Part shown: one piece after another, positions 1 through 5,898 of the stretch | Numbering within the stretch: the first letter of the stretch is position 1 | Layout of the letters: each line of letters opens with the position of its first letter | Assembly (NCBI GenBank): GCA_028718575.1 | Contig: JAQULN010000172.1 | Coordinates: 1-6,520 of the forward strand | Direction: 5' to 3' | Origin: Candidatus Krumholzibacteriia bacterium | GTDB lineage: Bacteria > Krumholzibacteriota > Krumholzibacteriia > LZORAL124-64-63 | Length of the DNA stretch: 6,520 nt | Notes under the pieces: model-generated | What the model was told of the DNA's origin: nothing | The model's database searches: none | What the model saw: only the letters and a program-made list of their open reading frames with translations | Made by a program: the position numbers and the translations under genes

Positions 1-862
1 CGGGATACAATGAAGCCTGCCGGCAGCTCGGGTACCGGCGGCTCTCGGCCCGGAAAACATGGTTCTTGACGTTGGCGTCCATGGTCGCGGCCAAGGTGTT
101 GGCGACCGTACCGTAGGTATCCAGATCGGCGGCGAACGCGCGGCGGCGGACGTCGCGGTCGCGCGAGCGCAGGAGCTTGCTGTAGCGCGCGTGCGTCAGT
201 TCGACCTCGTTGCCGGTTTCATCGCGGACGATCGGAAAACGCAGGTCGGCGTCCGCGAGCGCGGAGAAGATGCGGCCGGCGCCGCGGGTGACATTGGTCG
301 CAGCCGCGAGCAGTTCCTCGCGCTCGGCGTCGAGGGTGTGCTCGCGCAGCCGGCGCAGGTTGTCGAGGTAGTGCGCGTAGACGCGCAGGTCGGCGCTGGC
401 CGCCACGAACCCCGCCAAACGGTCGTCGTCCAGCGCCAGCAGCTCGGGCTCGAACCAACTGACCGCCTCGGCGAAGCGCGTGTTCAGGCTGGCCGCGCGG
501 CCGCGGCGGGCGGTGTTCGCCGCGTCGCGAGTGTCTTCGTCGCTACGCAGGTTCGCGTAGACCGTGATCACCTCGAGCCGGCGCTGCACGTCCTCGATCG
601 CGCGCAGGGTGGCCAGCAACGACTCGGCGCTGCGGTCGAGAGTCCCGCGCCGCGGCGCGAGGCCGCCGAGGTCGGACTCGACCGCCGTGAACGCCGCTTC
701 CCAGGCGTCCCAGTCCGCGAAGACACGCTCCAGCCGCCACTTGAAGCGGTCCTCGATCTCCTGGCGCCGGCGGACGGCGCCCGCGGACGCGCTCGACTCG
801 GCGTCGGCCGCAGAGTCAGCGGAGTCGGCGATGCACAACGGAAGCTGGTGCCTACGCAGCAT
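1..862 (-). CDS. pepF: Oligoendopeptidase F-type M3B metallopeptidase, N-terminal part (3' end outside window)
   Basis: Predicted cytoplasmic zinc endopeptidase that cleaves oligopeptides. The 287 visible residues cover the N-terminal, largely helical part. FKWRLERVFADWDAWE (about residues 40-55) is the usual start of PepF homology. ELTHARYSKLLRSRDRDVRR (221-240) and the following NTLAATMDANVKNHVFRAE stretch match the family's conserved N-terminal domain. The HExGH zinc site lies beyond the window, so catalytic competence cannot be judged. The ATG at 862-860 is chosen because GAAAGG sits 7 nt upstream and no other in-frame start fits. About 38 residues rich in Ser, Ala and Asp precede the family homology; this is an extension with no clear signal peptide. 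The ribosome binding site lies inside a repeat half-copy (870-908), and a candidate promoter lies at 923-951. Family assignment is firm; the gene symbol follows from the family. Confidence 0.88.
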   Translation of the reverse strand, partial: MLRRHQLPLCIADSADSAADAESSASAGAVRRRQEIEDRFKWRLERVFADWDAWEAAFTAVESDLGGLAPRRGTLDRSAESLLATLRAIEDVQRRLEVITVYANLRSDEDTRDAANTARRGRAASLNTRFAEAVSWFEPELLALDDDRLAGFVAASADLRVYAHYLDNLRRLREHTLDAEREELLAAATNVTRGAGRIFSALADADLRFPIVRDETGNEVELTHARYSKLLRSRDRDVRRRAFAADLDTYGTVANTLAATMDANVKNHVFRAESRRYPSCRQASLYP

Positions 863-869
863 ACGGAAT

Positions 870-908
870 CCTTTCGCGGGGCCGGCGCTTCATGAATAAC
901 CCGGGTTA
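870..908. repeat. Half-copy (right arm) of the dispersed inverted repeat, in the pepF leader
   Basis: Aligned with the right arm of the complete element (about 1135-1171), this stretch shares CCTTTCGC, then GCCGG, then TTCATGAATAA and CCGGGTTA, with small gaps in between. No partner arm lies on the pepF side. On the minus strand the CCTTTC part reads GAAAGG, which is the apparent Shine-Dalgarno of pepF. Homology fades just before the pepF start codon. Confidence 0.75.
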
Positions 909-922
909 GAACTTGATAACCA

Positions 923-951
923 AGACTAATCACGGCGACTGCGCCTGCCAA
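923..951 (-). promoter_or_regulatory. Candidate sigma70-type promoter for pepF
   Basis: On the minus strand TTGGCA (946-951, five of six to the -35 consensus) is followed after 17 nt by TAGTCT (923-928, four of six to the -10 consensus). Transcription would start near 916. That leaves a leader of about 55 nt that contains the repeat half-copy. Found by eye only. Confidence 0.42.
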
Positions 952-986
952 GCAACGGGCGACGGATGCATCGGCGCGCCGAACGA

Positions 987-1172
987 TTAACCCGGATTAT
1001 TCATGAAGGATCGCCGCGAGAAAGTGGAAAATGCTTGCCAGGACGCGGGCTCGCAAGGATCGGCGAGGGAGGCGTACCCAAGGCGGTACGTTGACCGAGC
1101 CGATCCGAGAACGCGCGTCCTGGCAAGCATTTGACCTTTCGCAGCCGGTCCTTCATGAATAATCCGGGTTAA
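987..1172. repeat. Complete 186-bp inverted-repeat element (candidate MITE or REP-like element, possible terminator)
   Basis: The outer 24 bp at 987-1010 are a perfect inverted repeat of 1149-1172, beginning TTAACCCGG and containing the palindrome TTCATGAA. A second perfect 17-bp block, starting ATGCTTGCCAGG, lies at 1031-1047 and is inverted at 1114-1130. GGATCGGC near 1057 pairs with its complement near 1100. CGTACC (1073-1078) and GGTACG (1085-1090) sit close to the centre. The arms pair over most of their length, so single strands could form a long hairpin. No transposase gene is inside. The right tip supplies the cheR stop codon. Because it lies directly downstream of the receiver-cheR operon, a role in ending or stabilising that transcript is plausible, but there is no clear U-tract. 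Confidence 0.85.
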
Positions 1173-2026
1173 ATACGCCGATAGGCCGCGGGCAAAACGT
1201 ATTCAAAGAGCGCGTTGTCGCGAGTCAGCGTTTCGGAGTGACCGACGTAGAGGTAGCCGCCTTTGGCGGTGTGGCGATGGAACCGCGCAATCAGCGCGTC
1301 TCGCGTCGCCTTGTCGAAATAGATCATCACGTTGCGGCAGAAAATGGCGTCCAGCGGCTTGGTGAACGGGTATCGGCTGTCCATCAAATTATGGCGCCGG
1401 TAGACGACCTCCCGGCGAACATCGTCGACCACCTGCCAGGTGCCCGTTTCGGGACCGCGGCGGAAGTACTTGCCGCGCAGATGCGGCGGCATCTGCTCAA
1501 GACGTTCGTTGCTGTAGACCCCGCGCATGGCGATGCGCAGCGCATTGGCTGAGAGATCGGTTGCCAGAAGCAGCGGCTGGTAAGCGCGGTACTCGGGGCC
1601 GAAGGCTTCTTTCATCAGCATGACCAGCGTATACGGCTCTTCGCCGGTGGAACAACCGGCGCACCAGAAACGGAGATTGCCGCCGCTTCGGCGATGGCGC
1701 TCGACGAGTTCAGGCAGCGCCGTCGACGCGAAGTGGCTGAAATGACTGTTCTCGCGCCAGAAGAAGGTGTGATTGGTGGAGATCCGGTTGGCCAGTTCCT
1801 GCAGCGCCTCGCCGCTCTGATCGGCCTGCAGCCATTCCAGGTAGGACCGGAAATCCGGCAGCCGGCGCTGGCGCAGCACCTTCTGCAGGCGCCCGACCAC
1901 GAGCGAGCGTTTCTGGTCGCTCAGGCTGATGCCGAAATGCTCGTAGACCAGTCGGCGAATCGCCTGGAACTCCGCTTCGCCGATGTCGCGCACATCGCTG
2001 ACGTTGGGGGCCGACGCTGCTGCCAT
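1169..2026 (-). CDS. cheR: CheR-type chemotaxis protein glutamate O-methyltransferase
   Basis: Cytoplasmic S-adenosylmethionine-dependent enzyme that methylates glutamates of chemoreceptors during adaptation. The 285 residues are close to normal CheR length. The N-terminal helical domain occupies about residues 17-80. TNHTFFWRE (84-92), the SAM-binding motif GCSTGEEPY (124-132), CRNVMIYF (230-237) and GHSET (262-266) are all present in the right order. No TPR or other extra domain follows. I prefer the ATG at 2026 because GAGGT lies 5 nt upstream; an ATG at 2038 would add four residues but has a poor ribosome binding site. The gene begins 33 bp after the receiver stop codon, so the two are probably co-transcribed. 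The TAA stop lies within the tip of the 987-1172 repeat. No receptor, CheA, CheW or CheB gene is visible, so the target pathway is unknown. Confidence 0.93.
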   Translation of the reverse strand: MAAASAPNVSDVRDIGEAEFQAIRRLVYEHFGISLSDQKRSLVVGRLQKVLRQRRLPDFRSYLEWLQADQSGEALQELANRISTNHTFFWRENSHFSHFASTALPELVERHRRSGGNLRFWCAGCSTGEEPYTLVMLMKEAFGPEYRAYQPLLLATDLSANALRIAMRGVYSNERLEQMPPHLRGKYFRRGPETGTWQVVDDVRREVVYRRHNLMDSRYPFTKPLDAIFCRNVMIYFDKATRDALIARFHRHTAKGGYLYVGHSETLTRDNALFEYVLPAAYRRI

Positions 2027-2059
2027 CGTTGACCTCATGCCGCCGCCGTTCGCATGCCA

Positions 2060-2461
2060 TTAGACGGCGACTGGCAAACCTATCTCCTGTAGAGTTTCCA
2101 AGAACTTGCGCTTCTCGATGGGCTTGACCACGTAGCCATCGCACGCGTTGTTGAAGGCGGCCATGAGGTTGTCGTGGTCTTCGAGGGCGGTGGTCATGAT
2201 CACCTTGGTCCGCGTTTCGTCGGCGATCTTGTGCTCCCGCTCGAGCGCGCGCAGGCGCTTGAGCGTTTCCTGACCGTCCATGCCGGGCATCATGATGTCC
2301 AGGCAGACCAGGTCGTAGCGTTGGCCGGCCTGCAGGACCTGCTTGAAGGCCCCGACGGCTTCGTTGCCGTTGACCGCGACATCGCACTCGGCGAAGGCCT
2401 GCAAATAGCGGCACAGCAGACGCCGGCTGATGAAGTCGTCCTCGACCACCAGAACTCGCAT
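2060..2461 (-). CDS. Single-domain CheY-like response regulator receiver
   Basis: A 133-residue stand-alone receiver domain with no DNA-binding or enzymatic output. The acidic pair D8-D9, the phospho-acceptor D55 in CLDIMMPGMDG, the conserved T91 (MTTA) and K113 (VVKP) are all present, so it should be phosphorylatable by a histidine kinase. The kinase is not in the window. The ATG at 2461 has AGAGGA 8 nt upstream. It is the first gene of a probable operon with cheR, which suggests it acts in chemotaxis or a related adaptation-type signalling module. It is not close enough to classical CheY by eye to assign the symbol. It diverges from mutM across 165 bp that hold a 34-bp palindrome. Confidence 0.93.
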   Translation of the reverse strand: MRVLVVEDDFISRRLLCRYLQAFAECDVAVNGNEAVGAFKQVLQAGQRYDLVCLDIMMPGMDGQETLKRLRALEREHKIADETRTKVIMTTALEDHDNLMAAFNNACDGYVVKPIEKRKFLETLQEIGLPVAV

Positions 2462-2573
2462 AACGACGTTCCTCTGTTTCCGTTACGACCAGCCGCCGGC
2501 CGAGCGACTTACGAACAAGGCCCGTGTCCGGCGCCACCAGTTCGTGTATCCTATCGGCCGGCGACGCAACAGC

Positions 2574-2607
2574 TTGACCTGGATTATTCGCGAACACTCA
2601 GGGTTGA
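2574..2607. repeat. Compact 34-bp palindrome related to the repeat ends, between the divergent receiver gene and mutM
   Basis: The left 21 bases match the end of the complete element (987-1007) at 17 of 21 positions. The right half is an imperfect inverted copy of the left (15 of 21), centred on TTCGCGAA at 2587-2594, where the other copies have TTCATGAA. It looks like two element ends joined at their inner palindrome with the interior lost. It lies 19 nt upstream of the mutM start and could also act as a protein-binding site for either divergent gene. Confidence 0.55.
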
Positions 2608-2626
2608 CTCCAACGAGGATGGCGCC

Positions 2627-3475
2627 GTGCCGGAACTGCCCGAGGTCGAAAGCATCGCACGCGCGCTGCGCCGCGCTCTGGCGGGCCGGCGCTGCACCGG
2701 CTTGCAGGTACGGTTCGCTGGCGTGCTCCAGCCGTCGCCGGCGGCGGTGCGCCGCACCATGGTCGGCAGTACCCTCATTGCGGTCGAACGCCTCGGTAAG
2801 TACCTGATTCTCACCTTTGACGGGCGGCAGCCCGGCCACGTCCTGCTGCACCTGCGCATGACCGGGCAGATCTTCCTGCAGGAGGGGTACCGCCCTGACC
2901 GTCACGTGCATCTGTCGCTCAGATTCGGCGACTGTACCGTGCACTACCGCGACATCCGCAAGTTCGGCCGCTGGACGGCGGTCGGACCCGACTGGCGGGA
3001 GCGGGAACTGGCCCATATCGGCCCGGACATGCTCGCCGTGCGCTTCGCGTCGTGGCTGCCGCGGGTCGCGCAGCGGCGGGCACCGTTGAAATCGGTCTTG
3101 CTGGACCAGCAAGTGGCGGCCGGACTCGGCAACATCTACGCCGACGAGACCCTCTTCCGCGCGGGCGTGCACCCGCTGACCGAACCCGCCGCATGCGACG
3201 CGGCGACGCTGCAGCGGGTGCTGCGCGAGGCCAAGGCGGTGCTGCGCCTTGCGCTGCGGCACGGCGGCACCACGTTCCTGAACTTCACCGATTTCAACGG
3301 CAAGCCGGGCAGATTCCGGCAGCGGCTGCAGGTCTACGGCCGGGCCGGACAACCGTGCCGGCGTTGCACGACGCCGATCGAGCGCCTCGTGGTCGGCGGC
3401 CGTTCAACTTGCTTTTGCCGCGCGTGCCAGCCGGACCTCCATGAATCATCCGGGTCAGTCCGCCAGGTCCAGTAA
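2627..3475 (+). CDS. mutM: Formamidopyrimidine-DNA glycosylase (Fpg/MutM)
   Basis: Bifunctional base-excision repair enzyme that removes 8-oxoguanine and ring-opened purines and cleaves the abasic site. The N-terminus PELPEVE gives the catalytic proline (P2, N-terminal after Met removal) and E3. The conserved lysine is K58 in GKYL. LRMTG (76-80), DIRKFG (109-114), GLGNIYADE (166-174) and HGGTT (212-216) follow. The C-terminal zinc finger has C244-x2-C247-x16-C264-x2-C267 and ends with the typical CQ. The GTG at 2627 is fixed by the PELPE start and by GAGGA 7 nt upstream. The 282 residues are slightly longer than usual: 14 residues follow CQ, the first nine encoded by a repeat copy and the last five antisense to the end of the DUF885 gene. 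All catalytic residues I could check are intact. Confidence 0.97.
   Translation: MPELPEVESIARALRRALAGRRCTGLQVRFAGVLQPSPAAVRRTMVGSTLIAVERLGKYLILTFDGRQPGHVLLHLRMTGQIFLQEGYRPDRHVHLSLRFGDCTVHYRDIRKFGRWTAVGPDWRERELAHIGPDMLAVRFASWLPRVAQRRAPLKSVLLDQQVAAGLGNIYADETLFRAGVHPLTEPAACDAATLQRVLREAKAVLRLALRHGGTTFLNFTDFNGKPGRFRQRLQVYGRAGQPCRRCTTPIERLVVGGRSTCFCRACQPDLHESSGSVRQVQ
3428..3457. repeat. Half-copy (right arm) of the dispersed repeat at the mutM/DUF885 convergent junction
   Basis: It matches 1142-1171 of the complete element at 26 of 30 positions without gaps, including CAGCCGG and the TGAAT and ATCCGGG blocks. Homology starts exactly at the codon for Q268 of MutM, the last conserved residue of the zinc finger. 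It ends at the base that completes the DUF885 stop codon on the other strand. It therefore encodes nine residues of the MutM tail and the stop codon of the convergent gene. Confidence 0.75.
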
Positions 3476-5188
3476 TCCGCGCAGGTGCCGCGGCGGCGGC
3501 GCGCCGTAGGACAGCAGGCGATCGTGGAAATCGCGATGCCGGTATTGCGCGCCGGCTTTGCGCAGCCAGTCCCGGCGGATGGCGTTGATCTCCAGGTTGC
3601 CGACGTAATAGGTCGACAGCTGCGTCGAGGTCAGGCAGGCGCGAATCCATTTGCCCGCCGCTTCGCCCTCTTCCTGGAAGCCGCGTTCCATCATCAACGT
3701 CATCGCCTTGCCCTCGGTCATGCCCGCCGTGTGGATCAACTGGTCGATGATCGCGTTGATGATCAGCCGCAAGCGCATCTTGAGCTGTTGCATCTCGAAC
3801 TCCGGGCCTCCCCAACCCGACTCGACCATGAGCTGTTCAGCGTACGTCGCCCAGCCCTCGACGAAGGTGCCGCTGCTGAAGACCGCTCGCACCGGCGTCG
3901 AGCCGCGGAAACGGTTGGCGTGGTTGATCTGCAGATAGTGACCGGGCATGGCCTCGTGCACGGTGAGGTCCTGCAGCATATAGTCGTTGTACTCGCGGTA
4001 GAACGACTCCGCGCGTTCGGGTGTCCAGTCCGCCGGCGTCGGCGCGATCGCATAGAACGTGGGCAGATGAGGCTCCAGTGGCCCGGGCGAATCGCAGTAG
4101 GCGATCCACATGCCGCGCTGGTGCTCGGGCATGACGATGATCTCGATCGGCTCGTCCGGCACGCGCACCAGATCGTGCTCGCGCACGAAGGCGGTGATGC
4201 GCTCGAGATCGCGGCGCGCCTGGTCGACGATGGTCTCGCTGGTAGGCCGATCTTCGGCAAGGTTGCGCAGGACGGCGGCGATCAGCGTTTCGCGCGGGAT
4301 CTGGGCGGGGACCGGCGAGCCGAGGCGCTGTGGGTACATGGAGCGCGCGAGTTCGGCCATGCGCACGGTGGTCGCCTCGAGATCACGCTCGGCGGAGGAG
4401 AGAATCGCCGTCGGCTCCAGATCGCTGTCCAGAGCGAACTGCAGCTTGCGGCGCCACCGTTCGGCGCCGAGGCGGAAGTCGCCGCGCGAGCGCGGCAGCA
4501 GATCGTCGGCAAGCCAGTCCCCGTACTCAGTCAAAGCGGCGATGGCCTCGACGCGCGGACGCGCCAGCCGTTCGCGCAAGCCCGGCTCGTCGACGAGATA
4601 ACGGTCGAGTCCGTCCATCACGAGGTTGATCGTGCCCTGATTCTGGGTGATGGCCGTGCGGGTGAAGACGGCGGGCGGATTCTCGAGATTCGCCCGGGCG
4701 GCACCTAGCAGGACGGGAATCTGCTCGAGTCGCGCGGCCACGCTCTGCAAGCGCGCGGGCAACGGCGCGAACTCGCGCGCCAGGAGCGAGTAGATCGCGT
4801 CGCCGGGGTTGTAGAGCAGCGGATTCCAGCTCGGTTCGTCCAGTTCTTCATGCGCGAACAGCGTGTACGCGATGCGCCGCAGCAGAATTTCGCGGTCGAT
4901 GCGATCCTGTTCGCTCAGTTGGTCGGGCGGAATCGCCCGCAGGCTGTCGCGGTAGGCTCGATTGAGGTCGGCCCAGGCGTCGCGGGCCGGCTTGGATAGG
5001 TCGGGCAAGCGGTCGTCGTGGTCGTGATTGCCGAGTTGGGTGGCCCAGACCGGTTGATGCGCATAGAGCGCCGCGAGATAACGGTTGGCCAGCCCGACGA
5101 ACAATCGCTCTTCTGTGGTCGGGCCACGTCCGCATCCGGCGGACAGGACAAGGCCCACGATCACGGCAACGAACAGGACGCGGCGCAT
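3455..5188 (-). CDS. DUF885 family lipoprotein, predicted zinc metallopeptidase
   Basis: The 577 residues begin with a short basic, hydrophobic signal peptide and a lipobox (LSAGC, cysteine 19), so the protein is probably exported and lipid-anchored. G20 and R21 follow the cysteine, with no aspartate at +2, so outer-membrane sorting would be expected in a Gram-negative host. The C-terminal half carries HEAMPGH (411-417), the hallmark of DUF885 proteins and similar to gluzincin HExxxGH sites. The downstream EGWATYAEQ (444-452) contains likely further zinc-site glutamates. The substrate is unknown; peptide hydrolysis is inferred from family resemblance. The ATG at 5188 is supported by GAGAGG about 7 nt upstream and by the signal peptide. 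The last bases overlap mutM by 21 bp, convergently. The leader contains a degenerate repeat copy (5210-5299), and a candidate promoter lies at 5313-5342. Confidence 0.92.
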   Translation of the reverse strand: MRRVLFVAVIVGLVLSAGCGRGPTTEERLFVGLANRYLAALYAHQPVWATQLGNHDHDDRLPDLSKPARDAWADLNRAYRDSLRAIPPDQLSEQDRIDREILLRRIAYTLFAHEELDEPSWNPLLYNPGDAIYSLLAREFAPLPARLQSVAARLEQIPVLLGAARANLENPPAVFTRTAITQNQGTINLVMDGLDRYLVDEPGLRERLARPRVEAIAALTEYGDWLADDLLPRSRGDFRLGAERWRRKLQFALDSDLEPTAILSSAERDLEATTVRMAELARSMYPQRLGSPVPAQIPRETLIAAVLRNLAEDRPTSETIVDQARRDLERITAFVREHDLVRVPDEPIEIIVMPEHQRGMWIAYCDSPGPLEPHLPTFYAIAPTPADWTPERAESFYREYNDYMLQDLTVHEAMPGHYLQINHANRFRGSTPVRAVFSSGTFVEGWATYAEQLMVESGWGGPEFEMQQLKMRLRLIINAIIDQLIHTAGMTEGKAMTLMMERGFQEEGEAAGKWIRACLTSTQLSTYYVGNLEINAIRRDWLRKAGAQYRHRDFHDRLLSYGAPPPRHLRGLLDLAD

Positions 5189-5209
5189 GAGGCACCTCTC
5201 GGTTCAAGG

Positions 5210-5299
5210 TCAGTCCGGATGAGGCGAGAAGGGCCGCCGCGAGAAAGCGGCAGATACTTGCCCTTTCGCAGCCGTTCCGGCGCGAATCATCCGGGAAAG
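5210..5299. repeat. Degenerate short copy of the dispersed inverted repeat, in the DUF885 gene leader
   Basis: The left side aligns with the left arm of the complete element: TCCGGAT, GAAGG, CGCCGCGAGAAAG, then ATACTTGCC. The right side aligns with the right arm: CCTTTCGCAGCCG, then GAATCATCCGGG. About 80-90 bases of the element centre are missing, and the outermost bases have drifted. GCGAGAAAG and CTTTCGC could pair in RNA. The copy lies between the candidate promoter and the start codon of the DUF885 gene. Confidence 0.75.
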
Positions 5300-5312
5300 T
5301 CGAACAAAGGGG

Positions 5313-5342
5313 AATCTAGCACATGACCGCCCGCGCGCACAA
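5313..5342 (-). promoter_or_regulatory. Candidate promoter for the DUF885 gene
   Basis: On the minus strand an extended -10 element TGCTAGATT (hexamer at 5313-5318) follows a weak -35 TTGTGC (5337-5342) with an 18-nt spacer. Transcription would start near 5306 and give a leader of about 115 nt containing the repeat copy. The -35 match is poor (three of six), so this rests on the extended -10. Confidence 0.35.
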
Positions 5343-5403
5343 TCGATCGCCGTGCGCGCCAGCGCTTCGGAACGCCGGGCGTCGATTAACCGCCGTCGTT
5401 GGT

Positions 5404-5799
5404 TCAGGCTCGGGATGCGCGCCGCCGCTCCAGGAGCGTCCGGGCCTCGTCCACCGTCGCGACCGAACTAAGCCCGGGCAGGCGCTCGACCACCCAGCCG
5501 CCAGCGCTCCGGTGCACCAGATGCAGATGGCGCGCGCTGTACGGCAACCACAGGTCCAGGACCGGCTCACGTTGGACCGTTTCCTCCTGGATCTCCAGCA
5601 GCATTCCCGGCGGGTCGGCGATGTGATCCAGGACGATCGCCGCCACCGAACCGTCGGCGCGCATACGGACACGCAGCCGCGGGCCCTGGTTGTCGGCCAC
5701 GACAACAACAGAGAAACGCGGCTCGACCTGCGTGTACTTGACGTCGCAACGCAAGCCGATGGCAGCACAGACAGTCCGTAGGGACTCGATCGTATCCAT
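5404..5799 (-). CDS. Hypothetical protein of 131 residues
   Basis: I do not recognise this protein. It is small and soluble-looking, with no signal peptide, membrane segment or cysteine-rich motif. Predicted pattern by eye: an N-terminal helix (MDTIESLRTVCAAIGLRC), alternating hydrophobic strands (FSVVVVAD, LRVRMRADGSVAAIVLD, GMLLEIQEE, LDLWLPY, LHLVHRS), and a C-terminal helix (VDEARTLLERRRA). This suggests a compact mixed alpha/beta domain. The ATG at 5799 is preferred: the GGGGGGA 10 nt upstream is a usable though distant ribosome binding site, and the in-frame ATG at 5847 would add only low-complexity residues translated from the leader hairpin. It has its own strong-looking promoter (5899-5926) and a GC-rich hairpin in the leader. 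Codon use is as GC-rich as its neighbours, which supports a real gene. Confidence 0.72.
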   Translation of the reverse strand: MDTIESLRTVCAAIGLRCDVKYTQVEPRFSVVVVADNQGPRLRVRMRADGSVAAIVLDHIADPPGMLLEIQEETVQREPVLDLWLPYSARHLHLVHRSAGGWVVERLPGLSSVATVDEARTLLERRRASRA

Positions 5800-5814
5800 A
5801 AGGTTCGAATCCCC

Positions 5815-5837
5815 CCGCCGGCCGGCCGCGCCGGCGG
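5815..5837 (-). promoter_or_regulatory. GC-rich hairpin in the leader of the hypothetical gene
   Basis: CCGCCGGC (5815-5822) and GCCGGCGG (5830-5837) form a perfect 8-bp GC-only stem with a 7-nt loop. In the minus-strand transcript the stem runs directly into the G-rich ribosome binding site, so it could limit ribosome access. It has no U-tract, and the gene starts 15 nt further on, so a terminator reading is weak. Confidence 0.4.
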
Positions 5838-5898
5838 TCCACCACATAGGCTACAGATTCCCGGTACGTAACAAACGATCGGCAATAGAGCTGCTTGT

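Noticed and set aside
59..895. Long plus-strand open frame opposite pepF
   Set aside because: It is the antisense shadow of pepF, whose minus-strand frame matches a known family along its whole visible length.
1003..1134. 43-residue plus-strand open frame, and a 51-residue minus-strand frame at 1001-1156, inside the 186-bp element, each starting with the ATG of TTCATGAA
   Set aside because: Both follow from the inverted-repeat symmetry and have no family resemblance; the interior of the element looks structural rather than coding. Worth revisiting only if other copies keep the frames open.
2174..2626. Extended N-terminus of mutM reading back through the receiver gene
   Set aside because: The PELPE catalytic start and a well-placed GAGGA fix the start at GTG 2627; the upstream part is antisense to the receiver gene.
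2462..2626. Sigma70-type promoters for the receiver gene and mutM
   Set aside because: I saw TATCCT- and AATAAT-like hexamers but no acceptable paired -35 boxes, so I do not call either promoter.
3485..4708. 407-codon plus-strand open frame
   Set aside because: It is the antisense shadow of the DUF885 gene, caused by high GC content; it has no recognisable domain.
5802..5812. GGTTCGAATCC resembling a tRNA T-arm
   Set aside because: The flanking bases do not form the T-stem, and no anticodon, D-arm or acceptor sequence is present. It probably arises by chance in the leader of the hypothetical gene.
5800..5847. Longer start (ATG 5847) for the hypothetical gene
   Set aside because: It has no ribosome binding site, and the added residues are translated from the GC-rich leader hairpin; ATG 5799 follows a G-rich ribosome binding site.
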